Origin: an uncultured bacterium
Lineage (GTDB): Bacteria > Desulfobacterota > Binatia > HRBIN30 > CADEER01
Assembly (NCBI GenBank): GCA_902826395.1
Contig: CADEER010000041.1
Span: forward strand, 1 to 32,079
Length of the DNA: 32,079 bases
Direction: 5' to 3'
A model generated the notes under the pieces. The model had not been told where the DNA came from. It did not search any database and saw only the letters and a program-made list of their open reading frames with translations. Below, in pieces: positions 1 to 7,711 of this stretch. Position numbers and translations under genes: made by a program. How positions within the stretch are numbered: position 1 is the first letter of the stretch; each line of letters opens with the position of its first letter.

Positions 1-62
1 AAGAAAGCGCCGTGCTCGGGTTGGAATGGACGATTCCCTTTGGTGCAGGTAGTTTCTCCGTC

Positions 63-1091
63 GTGGCTGATCCATTGCAGAGCTATGACGCCGTCATCGT
101 CGTCTCGTTCGGCGGACCGGAAGGGCCGGCGGACGTCGTGCCTTTTTTAGAGAACGTAACGCGCGGCCGCGGCATCCCGCGCCATCGCCTGGAAGAGGTG
201 GCGAAGAATTACGAGTTGTTCGGCGGCGTCAGTCCGATCAATGCGCAGAACCGCGAGTTGATCGCCGCGCTGCAGACTGCCCTGCGGCACAGCGGCCTCG
301 ACTTGCCGGTGTACTTCGGCAATCGCAACTGGCACCCGTACCTCGAGGACACCGTGCGCGAGATGGCCGACGACGGCGTGCGGCGTGCGCTGGCCTTCGT
401 CACCTCGGCGTACAGCTCGTACTCGGGTTGCCGGCAATACCTCGAGAACATCGCCGCGGCGCGCGCCGCGGTCGGCGCCCGCGCGCCGGTCATCGAGAAG
501 CTGCGGGCCTTCTGGAACCACCCCGGCTTCATCGTCCCGATCGCCGAAGCGGTCGATTCGGCAATCGCCGCACTCCCGGAGGATCGGCGAGCGGAGGCGC
601 GCCTCGTCTACACGGCGCACAGTCTGCCGCTGTCGATGGCCGCCGCATGCGACTACGAGCTGCAACTGCGCGACGCATGCGGCCTCGTCGGCCTGCGCCT
701 GCGCGAGGCGGTCCGCTGGGACCTCGCCTTCCAGAGCCGCAGCGGTCCGCCCTCGCAGCCGTGGCTGGAGCCGGACATCTGCGATCACCTGACGGCGCTG
801 GCGGAGCAGGGCGTGCGCGACGCGATCGTGATGCCGATCGGCTTCCTCACCGACCACGTCGAGGTGCTGTTCGATCTCGATGTGCAGGCCAAGCGCCGCG
901 CCGCCGAGCTCGGCATCGGCTTCACCCGCGTGCCCACCGTCGGCAGCCATCCGCTGTTCGTCGAGATGATCCGCGATTTGATCGCCGAGCGCATCGACCC
1001 GGCCGTCCAGCCGCGCGCCCTCGGCAACCTCGGCCCCCGTCTCATGCCCTGCGCGCCCAATTGCTGCCCGCCGCCAGCCCGACACGGGTGA
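63..1091 (+). CDS. hemH: Ferrochelatase (actinobacterial/CpfC-like)
   Basis: It inserts Fe2+ into a porphyrin in heme synthesis. The N-terminus has the family pattern YDAVIVVSFGGPEGP, followed by FLENVTRGRGIPR and FGGVSPINAQN. The catalytic His lies in YTAHSLP (about residue 186) and the catalytic Glu in DHVEVLFDLD (about 267). Cys in YSGCRQY (about 123) and three Cys in the tail PCAPNCCP (about 330-335) look like the [2Fe-2S] ligands known from mycobacterial-type ferrochelatases. The motif pattern resembles actinobacterial enzymes that act on coproporphyrin, so the substrate could be coproporphyrin III; this is inference. GTG at 63 gives about 342 residues, the usual length. The frame is open upstream to the window edge, so an earlier start (for example GTG at 12) is possible. 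Confidence 0.93.
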   Translation: MADPLQSYDAVIVVSFGGPEGPADVVPFLENVTRGRGIPRHRLEEVAKNYELFGGVSPINAQNRELIAALQTALRHSGLDLPVYFGNRNWHPYLEDTVREMADDGVRRALAFVTSAYSSYSGCRQYLENIAAARAAVGARAPVIEKLRAFWNHPGFIVPIAEAVDSAIAALPEDRRAEARLVYTAHSLPLSMAAACDYELQLRDACGLVGLRLREAVRWDLAFQSRSGPPSQPWLEPDICDHLTALAEQGVRDAIVMPIGFLTDHVEVLFDLDVQAKRRAAELGIGFTRVPTVGSHPLFVEMIRDLIAERIDPAVQPRALGNLGPRLMPCAPNCCPPPARHG

Positions 1092-1119
1092 CACCCCGCC
1101 GAGGGTCGTCCTCGTCACC

Positions 1120-1263
<144 letters not shown>

Positions 1264-1344
1264 GGATCGAGAAAACGGGTTCCCTCTGCGGTTGCTCCGG
1301 TGGTAGCTTTCCGCCAATCCGCCCGACGGGAAGGAACTGCTCTC

Positions 1345-2790
1345 ATGCGCCGACTGCTGCTGCTCGCCCTGCTGATTGTTCCACTCTCGACCGCTCATGC
1401 CGCCGATCAAACGGTGCTCGGTAGCGTGCTGATGGTGAAGAACCCGGGAGCCGCCGCCCAGCGCAAGATCCTCATCAAGGCGAAGGAGACGGCGAGCGAC
1501 GACACCTTGGTCGGCAACCCGGGCGTCAGTGGGGCCACCGTGACCGTGTCGGTCGGCGGCGCCAATCCGAGTGAAGAGACCTACTCGCTGCCCGCCGGCC
1601 TCAGTGCGACGACAGGGAAGCCGTACTGGACCGGCGGCGGACCCGGCGGATTCAAGTACCGCGACCCCGACGGCGAGAACGGCCCGGTCAAGAAGGCGCA
1701 GATCTCGCTGCGCAACGGTGTCTTCGCGATCAAGGTCATCGTCGACGGCCGGCTGGCGCCGGTGGGGGTCGTGCCGGGGAATCCGGGCTCGGACGGATGC
1801 GCCCTGTTCGAGATCGTCGGCAGCGATACGTACAGCGTGCGCTTCGCCGACGGCCGCATCACGAACAGGGACGCCGAGCTCTTCAAAATAACGAAGCCGA
1901 CGAGCCAGGGGACCTGTGCGTCTGTGCCGACCCCGACTGCAACGGTTCCGCCGGCGACGCCATCGCCGACTGCGACAGCGACTCTCGACCTGCCCAACCT
2001 GGTACCGCCTGGACCCGCGCCGCTGCGCTACCGCGATCTCGTGTTCGCCAACTTCACCACCACCAGCAACGTCGTGTACGGCAGCGCCGTCAACTTGTCG
2101 GGTCAGACCGTCACCCTGTTGATGGACATCTACCAGCCGCAGGGCGACGTGGTGACCGAGCGCCCGGCGATCGTGTGGGTGCACGGTGGTTCGTTCTGCT
2201 GCGGCAGCAAGACTTCGGCGGAGATCGTCGACCAGGCGAGGACGTTCGCGCGAAAAGGCTATCTGACCGTGTCGATCAGCTATCGACTCGAGCCGGGCGG
2301 TTGCACCGGGAGCGTGCCGGTTTCGACCTGTCTCGCGGCGGTGGCGGAAGCGATGGAGGACGCGCAGACGGCGGTTCGCTTCCTGCGCACCAATCAGGCG
2401 CTGTACGGCATCGACGAGTCGCGCATCGCGATCGCCGGCTCTTCGGCGGGCGCGGTCACGGCACTCAACGTCGGCTTCTCTTCGGGCGAGGATCCGACGG
2501 CCGCGGTTGGCGGCGCGGTGTCGCTCTCCGGCTTCCGCATCTACGGGATCGTAGATCCCGACGACGCGCCGAGCCTGCTGTTCCACGGCACCTCGGACAC
2601 CGTCACCCCGTACTCGGCGGCGGTGACGACGCGCGACCAGGCCGTCGCCGCCGGACTCGATTCGTTCCTCACCACGTGGACCGGCGCCAACTCCGGCCAC
2701 GTGCCGTACGCCGCTCACCGCACCGAGATCATCGATCAGACCACCAACTTCCTGTACTGGGAGCTCGACCTGACCAACGCCGCCCAGTGA
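1345..2790 (+). CDS. Secreted alpha/beta-hydrolase (esterase/lipase type) with an unknown N-terminal domain
   Basis: ATG at 1345 follows a GGGAAGGA ribosome site and starts a clear signal peptide (MRRLLLLALLIVPLSTAHA). Mature residues to about 190 form a domain I do not recognise (LMVKNPGAAAQRKILIKAKE...), followed by a Pro/Thr linker (PTPTATVPPATPSPTATAT). The C-terminal part is an esterase: HGGSF oxyanion motif near 280, nucleophile Ser in GSSAG near 367, Asp in FHGTSDTVTP near 418 and His in SGHVPYAAH near 452. It resembles the feruloyl-esterase/carboxylesterase branch (COG0657-like). The likely role is extracellular or periplasmic ester cleavage; the substrate is unknown. Several Cys residues near the active site (FCCGSK, GGCTG, STCL) would suit disulfides in an exported protein. 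Confidence 0.85.
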   Translation: MRRLLLLALLIVPLSTAHAADQTVLGSVLMVKNPGAAAQRKILIKAKETASDDTLVGNPGVSGATVTVSVGGANPSEETYSLPAGLSATTGKPYWTGGGPGGFKYRDPDGENGPVKKAQISLRNGVFAIKVIVDGRLAPVGVVPGNPGSDGCALFEIVGSDTYSVRFADGRITNRDAELFKITKPTSQGTCASVPTPTATVPPATPSPTATATLDLPNLVPPGPAPLRYRDLVFANFTTTSNVVYGSAVNLSGQTVTLLMDIYQPQGDVVTERPAIVWVHGGSFCCGSKTSAEIVDQARTFARKGYLTVSISYRLEPGGCTGSVPVSTCLAAVAEAMEDAQTAVRFLRTNQALYGIDESRIAIAGSSAGAVTALNVGFSSGEDPTAAVGGAVSLSGFRIYGIVDPDDAPSLLFHGTSDTVTPYSAAVTTRDQAVAAGLDSFLTTWTGANSGHVPYAAHRTEIIDQTTNFLYWELDLTNAAQ

Positions 2791-2816
2791 GGTTTCATTC
2801 GCCGATCGGGATTCTC

Positions 2817-2890
2817 TATCCACAGATTACGCAGATTTCGCAGATGGCCGCGGATTCGAACTGTAGCCATCTGCGTAATCTGCGGATAAA
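2817..2890. repeat. CAGATTACG-unit palindrome between convergent genes
   Basis: The left arm 2817-2848 is made of nine-base units (CAGATTACG, CAGATTTCG, CAGATGGC). The right arm, about 2866-2888, is the complement with one unit fewer. The loop is about 17 bases. It sits between the convergent esterase and purU genes, where its hairpin could end transcription both ways, although no T-run follows. Confidence 0.85.
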
Positions 2891-2922
2891 CCGCCGGAAG
2901 CCCCTCTGCGGATGAGGTCGGG

Positions 2923-3798
2923 CTACGCCGCGAACACCACCGTCTTGTTGCCGTAGACCAGGACGCGGTCGTCGAGGTGCCAGCGGACGGCGCGGGCCAG
3001 AACGTTGCGCTCGACGTCGCGACCCTTGCGAGTCAGGTCGGCGACCGAGTCGCGGTGTGAGGCGCGGATGACGTCCTGCTCGATGATCGGCCCTTCGTCG
3101 AGATCGGTGGTCGCGTAGTGCGCCGTCGCGCCGATCAACTTGACGCCGCGCTGATACGCCTGGTGGTACGGCTTGCCGCCCATGAACGCCGGCAGAAAAG
3201 AGTGGTGGATGTTGATGATGCGCGCCGGGAAGCGGGCGACGAACTCGGCGCTGAGGATCTGCATGTAACGCGCGAGGACGATCAGATCGATGTCGCTCTT
3301 CTCGAACAGCGCCGCCTCGTCGTCCTCCTGGGCTCGCTTCGTGTCTTTCGTGATCGGGAAGACGTGGTACGGGACGCGAAACTGCTGGGCGATCGGCTGC
3401 AGGTCCGGATGGTTGCTGACGATCATCGCGATGTCGCAGTTGAGCTCGCCGGCGCGATGGCGCAGCACCAGATCGTACAGGCAGTGGTCGTACTTGGAGA
3501 CCATGATCGCCATCTTCTTGCGCCGGTCCCCGTAGCGCAGCTCCCAGCGCATGGCGAAACGCTGGCCGACCTCGCCGACGGCGGCCTCCAGGGCAACACG
3601 GTCGGTGTGCATCTCGCTCATGTCGAAGCGAATGCGCTGAAAGAACTGCCCATCGACCGGATCGGTGTGCTGGTCGGAGTTCAGAATGTTGGCGCCGTGC
3701 CCGTAAAGGGTCTGGGCCAGCGCCGCGACGATTCCCTTCCGGTCGGGACAGCAGACGAGCAGCGTGGCGGTTTGGGCGACAGCGGGCACGGCATCCAT
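2923..3798 (-). CDS. purU: Formyltetrahydrofolate deformylase
   Basis: It hydrolyses 10-formyl-tetrahydrofolate to formate and tetrahydrofolate, balancing one-carbon pools and feeding PurT-type purine synthesis. Residues 10-90 are an ACT-type regulatory domain (ATLLVCCPDRKGIVAALAQ). The rest is a formyltransferase fold with the catalytic triad of the family: Asn and His in INIHHSFLPAF (about 196 and 198) and Asp in TTDLDEGPII (about 234). The segment GGKPYHQAYQRGVKLIGATA is characteristic of PurU. Starting at ATG 3798 gives 291 residues, near the family norm. A TTG 18 bases upstream would add six residues. It is divergent from the acyl-CoA synthetase gene. Confidence 0.95.
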   Translation of the reverse strand: MDAVPAVAQTATLLVCCPDRKGIVAALAQTLYGHGANILNSDQHTDPVDGQFFQRIRFDMSEMHTDRVALEAAVGEVGQRFAMRWELRYGDRRKKMAIMVSKYDHCLYDLVLRHRAGELNCDIAMIVSNHPDLQPIAQQFRVPYHVFPITKDTKRAQEDDEAALFEKSDIDLIVLARYMQILSAEFVARFPARIINIHHSFLPAFMGGKPYHQAYQRGVKLIGATAHYATTDLDEGPIIEQDVIRASHRDSVADLTRKGRDVERNVLARAVRWHLDDRVLVYGNKTVVFAA

Positions 3799-3842
3799 GG
3801 GAGCGCTATCTACCAAGCGAGCCCCCGAAGGTCACCACCCAG

Positions 3843-3873
3843 CCACTCCCCACTCTCGACTCCCCACTCCCTC
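3843..3873 (-). repeat. GGGAGT-type heptamer array, single C-rich arm before a start codon
   Basis: On the plus strand this is a run of units such as CCACTCC, CCACTCT and CGACTCC. It is the complement of the G-rich array at 1146-1174. It ends 17 bases before the ATG of the acyl-CoA synthetase, and no purine-rich ribosome site is visible between them. Confidence 0.75.
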
Positions 3874-3890
3874 TGTTGTAGGCCGCCCCG

Positions 3891-5549
3891 ATGCCAACCT
3901 ACGACGAGATCCTCGCCACCGTCATCGGCCCCGCCGGAATCTTCCCGGTCGTCGAGGAGGACGTGCTCGGCGAGCGCATGCAGGTGTTCAAGGACCGCAA
4001 GAAGTCGCTGCGCGAGCTGCTGGAAGGCTCGGGGCTGCACGGCGACAAGGAATATTTGGTCTGCGGCGACCGGCGCATCTCGTATGCCGAACACCTGCGC
4101 CTCGTCGCGGCGACCGCGGCGGCGCTGCGCGAACGCTACGGCGTCGGCAAGGGCGACCGCGTCGCCATCCTCGCCGAAAACCATCTCGAATGGGTAATCG
4201 CCTTCTGGGCGAGCCTCGGTGCCGTCGTAGCTGCGCTGAACGGCTGGTGGACCGCAGACGAGATCGCCTACGGCGTCGAGCTCAGCGAGCCAAAGGTGGT
4301 GATCGCCGACCGCAAGCGGCGGGCGCGTCTCGGCGGCGCGGGTGTGCCGGTGATCGAAATCGAGTCGGACTTCGCGGACCTGCTGCGCGATCGCGATGCG
4401 GCGCTGCCGGAGATCCCGATCGCCGAGGACGATCCGGCCGTGATCCTCTTCACCAGCGGCACGACCGGCCGTCCGAAAGGCGCCATCAGCTCGCATCGCA
4501 GCATCTGCGGCTTCGTGCACTCCGCCTTCGCCGCTGGGCTGACGCGCATGCTGCTCGACGATGCGATGGGCGCGCCGAAGACCGACCCGCCGGCGCAGCA
4601 GTGCTCGCTGATGACGGTGCCGCTGTTCCATCTCTCCGGCCTCTACTCGGGCGCGGTGATGATGCTCGCCATCGGCGGCAAGACGGTGTGGCGGCTCGGC
4701 AAGTTCGATCCAGTGGACGTGCTGCGGCTGATCGAAAAGGAGAAGGTCTCGAACTGGGCCGGCCTCGGCAGCATGGCGCCGCGCGTGCTCTCGCATCCCG
4801 ACCTCGACAAGTACGACCTGTCGTCGATCCGCAACTTCGGCTCCGGCGGCGCGCCGACCAGCCTGGCTCTGCAGGAGAAGATGCGCAGCGCGGCTCCCAA
4901 CGGCGCCAGCGCCATCGGCCTCGGCTACGGCCTCAGCGAAACGGTGACGGCGGTGGCGATGATCGGCGGCCGCGACCTGCAGGAGCATCCGACCTCCGTG
5001 GGCCGACCGACGCCGACGCACCAGATCGAGATCCGCGGCGAGGACGGCCGGGTATTGCAGGAGGGCGAGCAGGGCGAGATCTTCGTGCGCTCGCCGTACA
5101 ACATGCTCGGCTACTGGCGGAATCCGGAGGCGACGGAAAAGACCCTGCGGCCCGGCCGCTGGATCGCCACCGGCGACATCGGCTCGATGCGCGACGGCCG
5201 CCTGTACATCAACTCGCGAGCGCGCGACATGATCCTGCGCGCCGCCGAGAACATCTATCCGGTCGAGATCGAGCACCGCCTCGAGGAGCACCCGAGCGTC
5301 ACCGAGGCCGCGGTCGTAGGCGTCGATCACCCCGAGCTCGGCCAGGAAGTGAAGGCGATCGTCGTCCCGGCGCCCGGCGCCTCGATCGACACGGCCGAGC
5401 TCGCCGCCTGGGTCGGACAAAAGCTCGCCGCCTTCAAGGTGCCGGCGCACTGGGAGGTGCGCACCGAGCCGCTGCCGCGCAACGCCGCCGGCAAGATCCT
5501 CAAGAACGTCCTCACCGGCGAAGCCGAGAACCGCTTCCTCGAAGAATGA
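3891..5549 (+). CDS. AMP-dependent acyl-CoA synthetase / long-chain fatty-acid-CoA ligase family
   Basis: This class I adenylate-forming enzyme activates a carboxylic acid to an acyl-CoA through an acyl-AMP. Motifs in order: the phosphate-binding loop ILFTSGTTGRPKG (about 186-197), YGLSE (about 346-350), TGD (about 427-429), the hinge region RDMILRAAENIYPVEIE (about 446-462) and the C-terminal catalytic Lys in NAAGKILK (about 535). All essential residues are present. At 552 residues it matches the family. Substrate chain length cannot be read from sequence; fatty, aromatic or steroid side-chain acids are all plausible given the nearby P450, thiolase and dehydrogenases. A C-rich repeat arm lies just upstream in place of an obvious Shine-Dalgarno sequence. 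Confidence 0.92.
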   Translation: MPTYDEILATVIGPAGIFPVVEEDVLGERMQVFKDRKKSLRELLEGSGLHGDKEYLVCGDRRISYAEHLRLVAATAAALRERYGVGKGDRVAILAENHLEWVIAFWASLGAVVAALNGWWTADEIAYGVELSEPKVVIADRKRRARLGGAGVPVIEIESDFADLLRDRDAALPEIPIAEDDPAVILFTSGTTGRPKGAISSHRSICGFVHSAFAAGLTRMLLDDAMGAPKTDPPAQQCSLMTVPLFHLSGLYSGAVMMLAIGGKTVWRLGKFDPVDVLRLIEKEKVSNWAGLGSMAPRVLSHPDLDKYDLSSIRNFGSGGAPTSLALQEKMRSAAPNGASAIGLGYGLSETVTAVAMIGGRDLQEHPTSVGRPTPTHQIEIRGEDGRVLQEGEQGEIFVRSPYNMLGYWRNPEATEKTLRPGRWIATGDIGSMRDGRLYINSRARDMILRAAENIYPVEIEHRLEEHPSVTEAAVVGVDHPELGQEVKAIVVPAPGASIDTAELAAWVGQKLAAFKVPAHWEVRTEPLPRNAAGKILKNVLTGEAENRFLEE

Positions 5550-5551
5550 CT

Positions 5552-5711
5552 TTTCACCACAGAGACACAGAGGACACAGAGATAGAGTGTTGATTTCGAT
5601 GACAACCAGTTCGCTCGCGAAAACGTGTTCGAGATGGTGTCAGGGGAGTTGTTGGTGAAGGTTGGCGAGCAAGTGAGAGATCTCTGTGTCCTCTGTGTCT
5701 CTGTGGTGAAA
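5552..5711. repeat. CACAGAGA-unit palindrome with perfect 32-base arms
   Basis: The left arm 5552-5583 and right arm 5680-5711 are exact reverse complements over 32 bases. Each is built from units CACAGAGA, CACAGAGGA, CACAGAGA with a TTTCAC head. The loop is 96 bases. The last base of the right arm is the A of the HAD gene's ATG. Single arms of this family occur at 20936 and 26824. Confidence 0.95.
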
Positions 5712-6325
5712 TGAAAGAAATCACCTGCGTGCTGTTCGATCTTGGTGGGGTGCTGATCGAGTTCGCTGGGTTCGAGCGCTTGCCCGGGATGCTCGTGTCG
5801 CCGCTCGAGCCGGAGGAGGTGCGGCGGCGCTGGATCGCGTCGCCGGCGGTGGCGGCTTACGAGCGCGGCGGCATGGACGACGCCGCCTTCGCTGCCGCGT
5901 TGGCGGTGGAATGGAACCTGCGCGTGCCGCCGGAGGTGTTTCTCGAGCACTTCGTCGACTGGGCGCGCGACTTCTATCCCGGGGCGCGCGAGTTGGTTGC
6001 GGAGGTTCGCCGCAGTACCGCGGTCGCCTGCTTCAGCAATTCCAATCCGCTGCACTGGGAGAAGAACTTCCGGACGTACGGCATCCAGTCCGCGTTCGAC
6101 GCCAGCTTCGCGTCGTTCGAGCTCGGCTGTGTGAAGCCCGAACGCGAGGCGTTCGATCTGGTCGTGGCGCGCCTTGGCCGGCCGGCGCGCGAAGTGCTGT
6201 TCCTCGACGATACGGAGATCAACGTCGACGGCGCGCGCGCCGCCGGACTGCAGGCAGAGCGCGTCAGGGGTGTGGCCGAGGCGCGCGCCGTGCTGGCGCG
6301 GCGCGGCCTGGCCGCGCCGGCGTGA
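5711..6325 (+). CDS. HAD-superfamily hydrolase (YihX-like phosphatase group)
   Basis: A 204-residue cytoplasmic haloacid-dehalogenase-type enzyme, probably a phosphatase. Motif I is FDLGGVL with nucleophile Asp10. The usual second Asp is Gly, as in the YihX/DLGNV subgroup, which still includes active phosphatases. Motif II is CFSNSNP (Ser about 109), motif III the Lys in GCVKPEREAF (about 142) and motif IV LFLDDTEINVDGA (Asp 166/167). A helical cap lies between residues 20 and 90. The substrate is unknown. The ATG touches the right arm of the preceding palindrome, and the only upstream ribosome-site-like purines (GTGGTGAA) belong to that repeat. The gene ends six bases from the convergent MATE gene. 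Confidence 0.88.
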   Translation: MKEITCVLFDLGGVLIEFAGFERLPGMLVSPLEPEEVRRRWIASPAVAAYERGGMDDAAFAAALAVEWNLRVPPEVFLEHFVDWARDFYPGARELVAEVRRSTAVACFSNSNPLHWEKNFRTYGIQSAFDASFASFELGCVKPEREAFDLVVARLGRPAREVLFLDDTEINVDGARAAGLQAERVRGVAEARAVLARRGLAAPA

Positions 6326-6331
6326 CGCGCT

Positions 6332-7711
6332 TCACACGTAGGGCCGCAACCAACGGCCTGTCTTCATCCAGAGGCTGGTGGCGGTGAGCGTCACGATGTT
6401 GTGCAGCAGCAGCGCCGCCCAGATGCCGATCGGCCCGAGTTGGGTGCGCGACAGGGAGTAGGCGAGGGGGATCGTCCACAGGAAGGTCGCGCCGAACGAG
6501 ATGACCAGCGGGCCGAAGAAGTCGCCGGCGCCCTGCAGCGACCGCAGGATCACCAAGTAGACGGCGGCCAGCGCGAAGCTGGCGGCGAAGAACAGCAGAT
6601 ATGTCGAGCCGGCCGCGATCACCGCTGGGTCGTCGGTCAGCAGGTGCAGCAGCTCGACGCGGAAGATCGCCAGCACCGCCAGCGCCGGCCACATCAGACC
6701 GGCGTGAAAGCGGATCATCATGCGCACGGCGGCGCGTGCGCGGGCCGGATTGCCGGCGCCGAGCGACTGGCCGACCAGCGTCGCGGCGGCGTTGACCAGG
6801 GGAAACGAGATCAGCGGCACGATCATGCCGAGCCGCAGCCCGATCGAATACGCGGCCTGCACGGCGGGATCGAAGCCGCGCATGATGCGCAGCACCGCGA
6901 AGGTCGTCGCCACCATCCCGACCATCTGCAGCGCCGGCGGCCAGGACTGCTTTGCCAGGTCGCGGAGGATGGCGCGGTCGGGCCGCAGGTCGGTGAGGCG
7001 GATCGTCACCTTCGACCAGCCGCGGAACAGCACCACCGCGTAGATCAGCAGCGAGGCGATCTGGCCGGTGGCGATGCCGATCGCGACACCGCGAATGCCG
7101 AGCGCAGGGAAGCCGCCGTGCCCGAAGATCAGCAGCCATTCGACGAGCAAGGTGACGGGGAACTGGACGAACGAGGTGAGCAGGGGGGTGCGGCCGTCGC
7201 CGGCGCCGACCAGGACGCCGCGCGCGATCATGCCGCCCACCAGGCCGACGTTGAGCAGCAGCAGGATCTGAAGGTAGGCGGTGCCGTGAACGGCAAACTC
7301 GGCGCGCGCGCCCGACAGCTCGAAGAGCTGCGGCGCGAATAGCAGCCCGCCGATTGCCACGATCACCGACACGCTCCCTGCCAGCAGCAGCGACTGGCCG
7401 ACGGTGCGGCTGGCGCGTTCGACGTCGCCGGCGCCGACGGCGCGAGCGACCAGCGACTGGGTGCCGAAGCTGGCGCCCATCATCAGCATCATCAAGAGCT
7501 GCCAGATCGTCTGGTTGATGATGATCGCCGCCGCCATCGGCTCGTCGCCGAGGCTGCTGAGAAATGCCAGATCGAGAATCTGGAAGACGACGGCGCCGGT
7601 GTTGGCCGCCAGCAGCGGAGCGGCGAGCTGGAAGGCGCTGCGCGCCAGCGGGCCGCGGGCGAGACTGCCCCGTGGCGCCGGGCCGGCGTCGGAGTCTGGC
7701 GGCGCGGTCAC
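6332..7711 (-). CDS. MATE-family multidrug/metabolite exporter
   Basis: A 459-residue inner-membrane protein with about 12 hydrophobic segments in two homologous halves. Typical MATE sequence signs are QILDLAFLSSLGDEPMAA near the N-terminus, GASFGTQSLVARAVGAGD, RGVLVGAGDGRTPL, VNAAATLVGQSLGAGNP and RSLQGAGDFFGP. It should export organic compounds by Na+ or H+ antiport. The start is GTG at 7711, which overlaps the P450 stop in a GTGA arrangement, so the two proteins are likely made by coupled translation. The context suggests it exports a product or substrate of the P450, which is inference. The frame is open upstream into the P450 region, but that extension has no MATE character. Confidence 0.9.
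   Translation of the reverse strand: MTAPPDSDAGPAPRGSLARGPLARSAFQLAAPLLAANTGAVVFQILDLAFLSSLGDEPMAAAIIINQTIWQLLMMLMMGASFGTQSLVARAVGAGDVERASRTVGQSLLLAGSVSVIVAIGGLLFAPQLFELSGARAEFAVHGTAYLQILLLLNVGLVGGMIARGVLVGAGDGRTPLLTSFVQFPVTLLVEWLLIFGHGGFPALGIRGVAIGIATGQIASLLIYAVVLFRGWSKVTIRLTDLRPDRAILRDLAKQSWPPALQMVGMVATTFAVLRIMRGFDPAVQAAYSIGLRLGMIVPLISFPLVNAAATLVGQSLGAGNPARARAAVRMMIRFHAGLMWPALAVLAIFRVELLHLLTDDPAVIAAGSTYLLFFAASFALAAVYLVILRSLQGAGDFFGPLVISFGATFLWTIPLAYSLSRTQLGPIGIWAALLLHNIVTLTATSLWMKTGRWLRPYV

Noticed and set aside
2817..2890. Rho-independent terminator
   Set aside because: The stem is A/T-containing repeat sequence without a following T-run; it may still stop transcription, but the evidence favours calling it a repeat.
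3810..5450. Long open minus-strand frame opposite the acyl-CoA synthetase
   Set aside because: It has no recognisable domain and His/Arg-rich composition; the plus-strand gene has full adenylate-forming motifs.
5711..6325. HAD protein as catalytically dead because its second motif I Asp is Gly
   Set aside because: The YihX-type subgroup has the same change and includes active phosphatases; all other motifs are intact.
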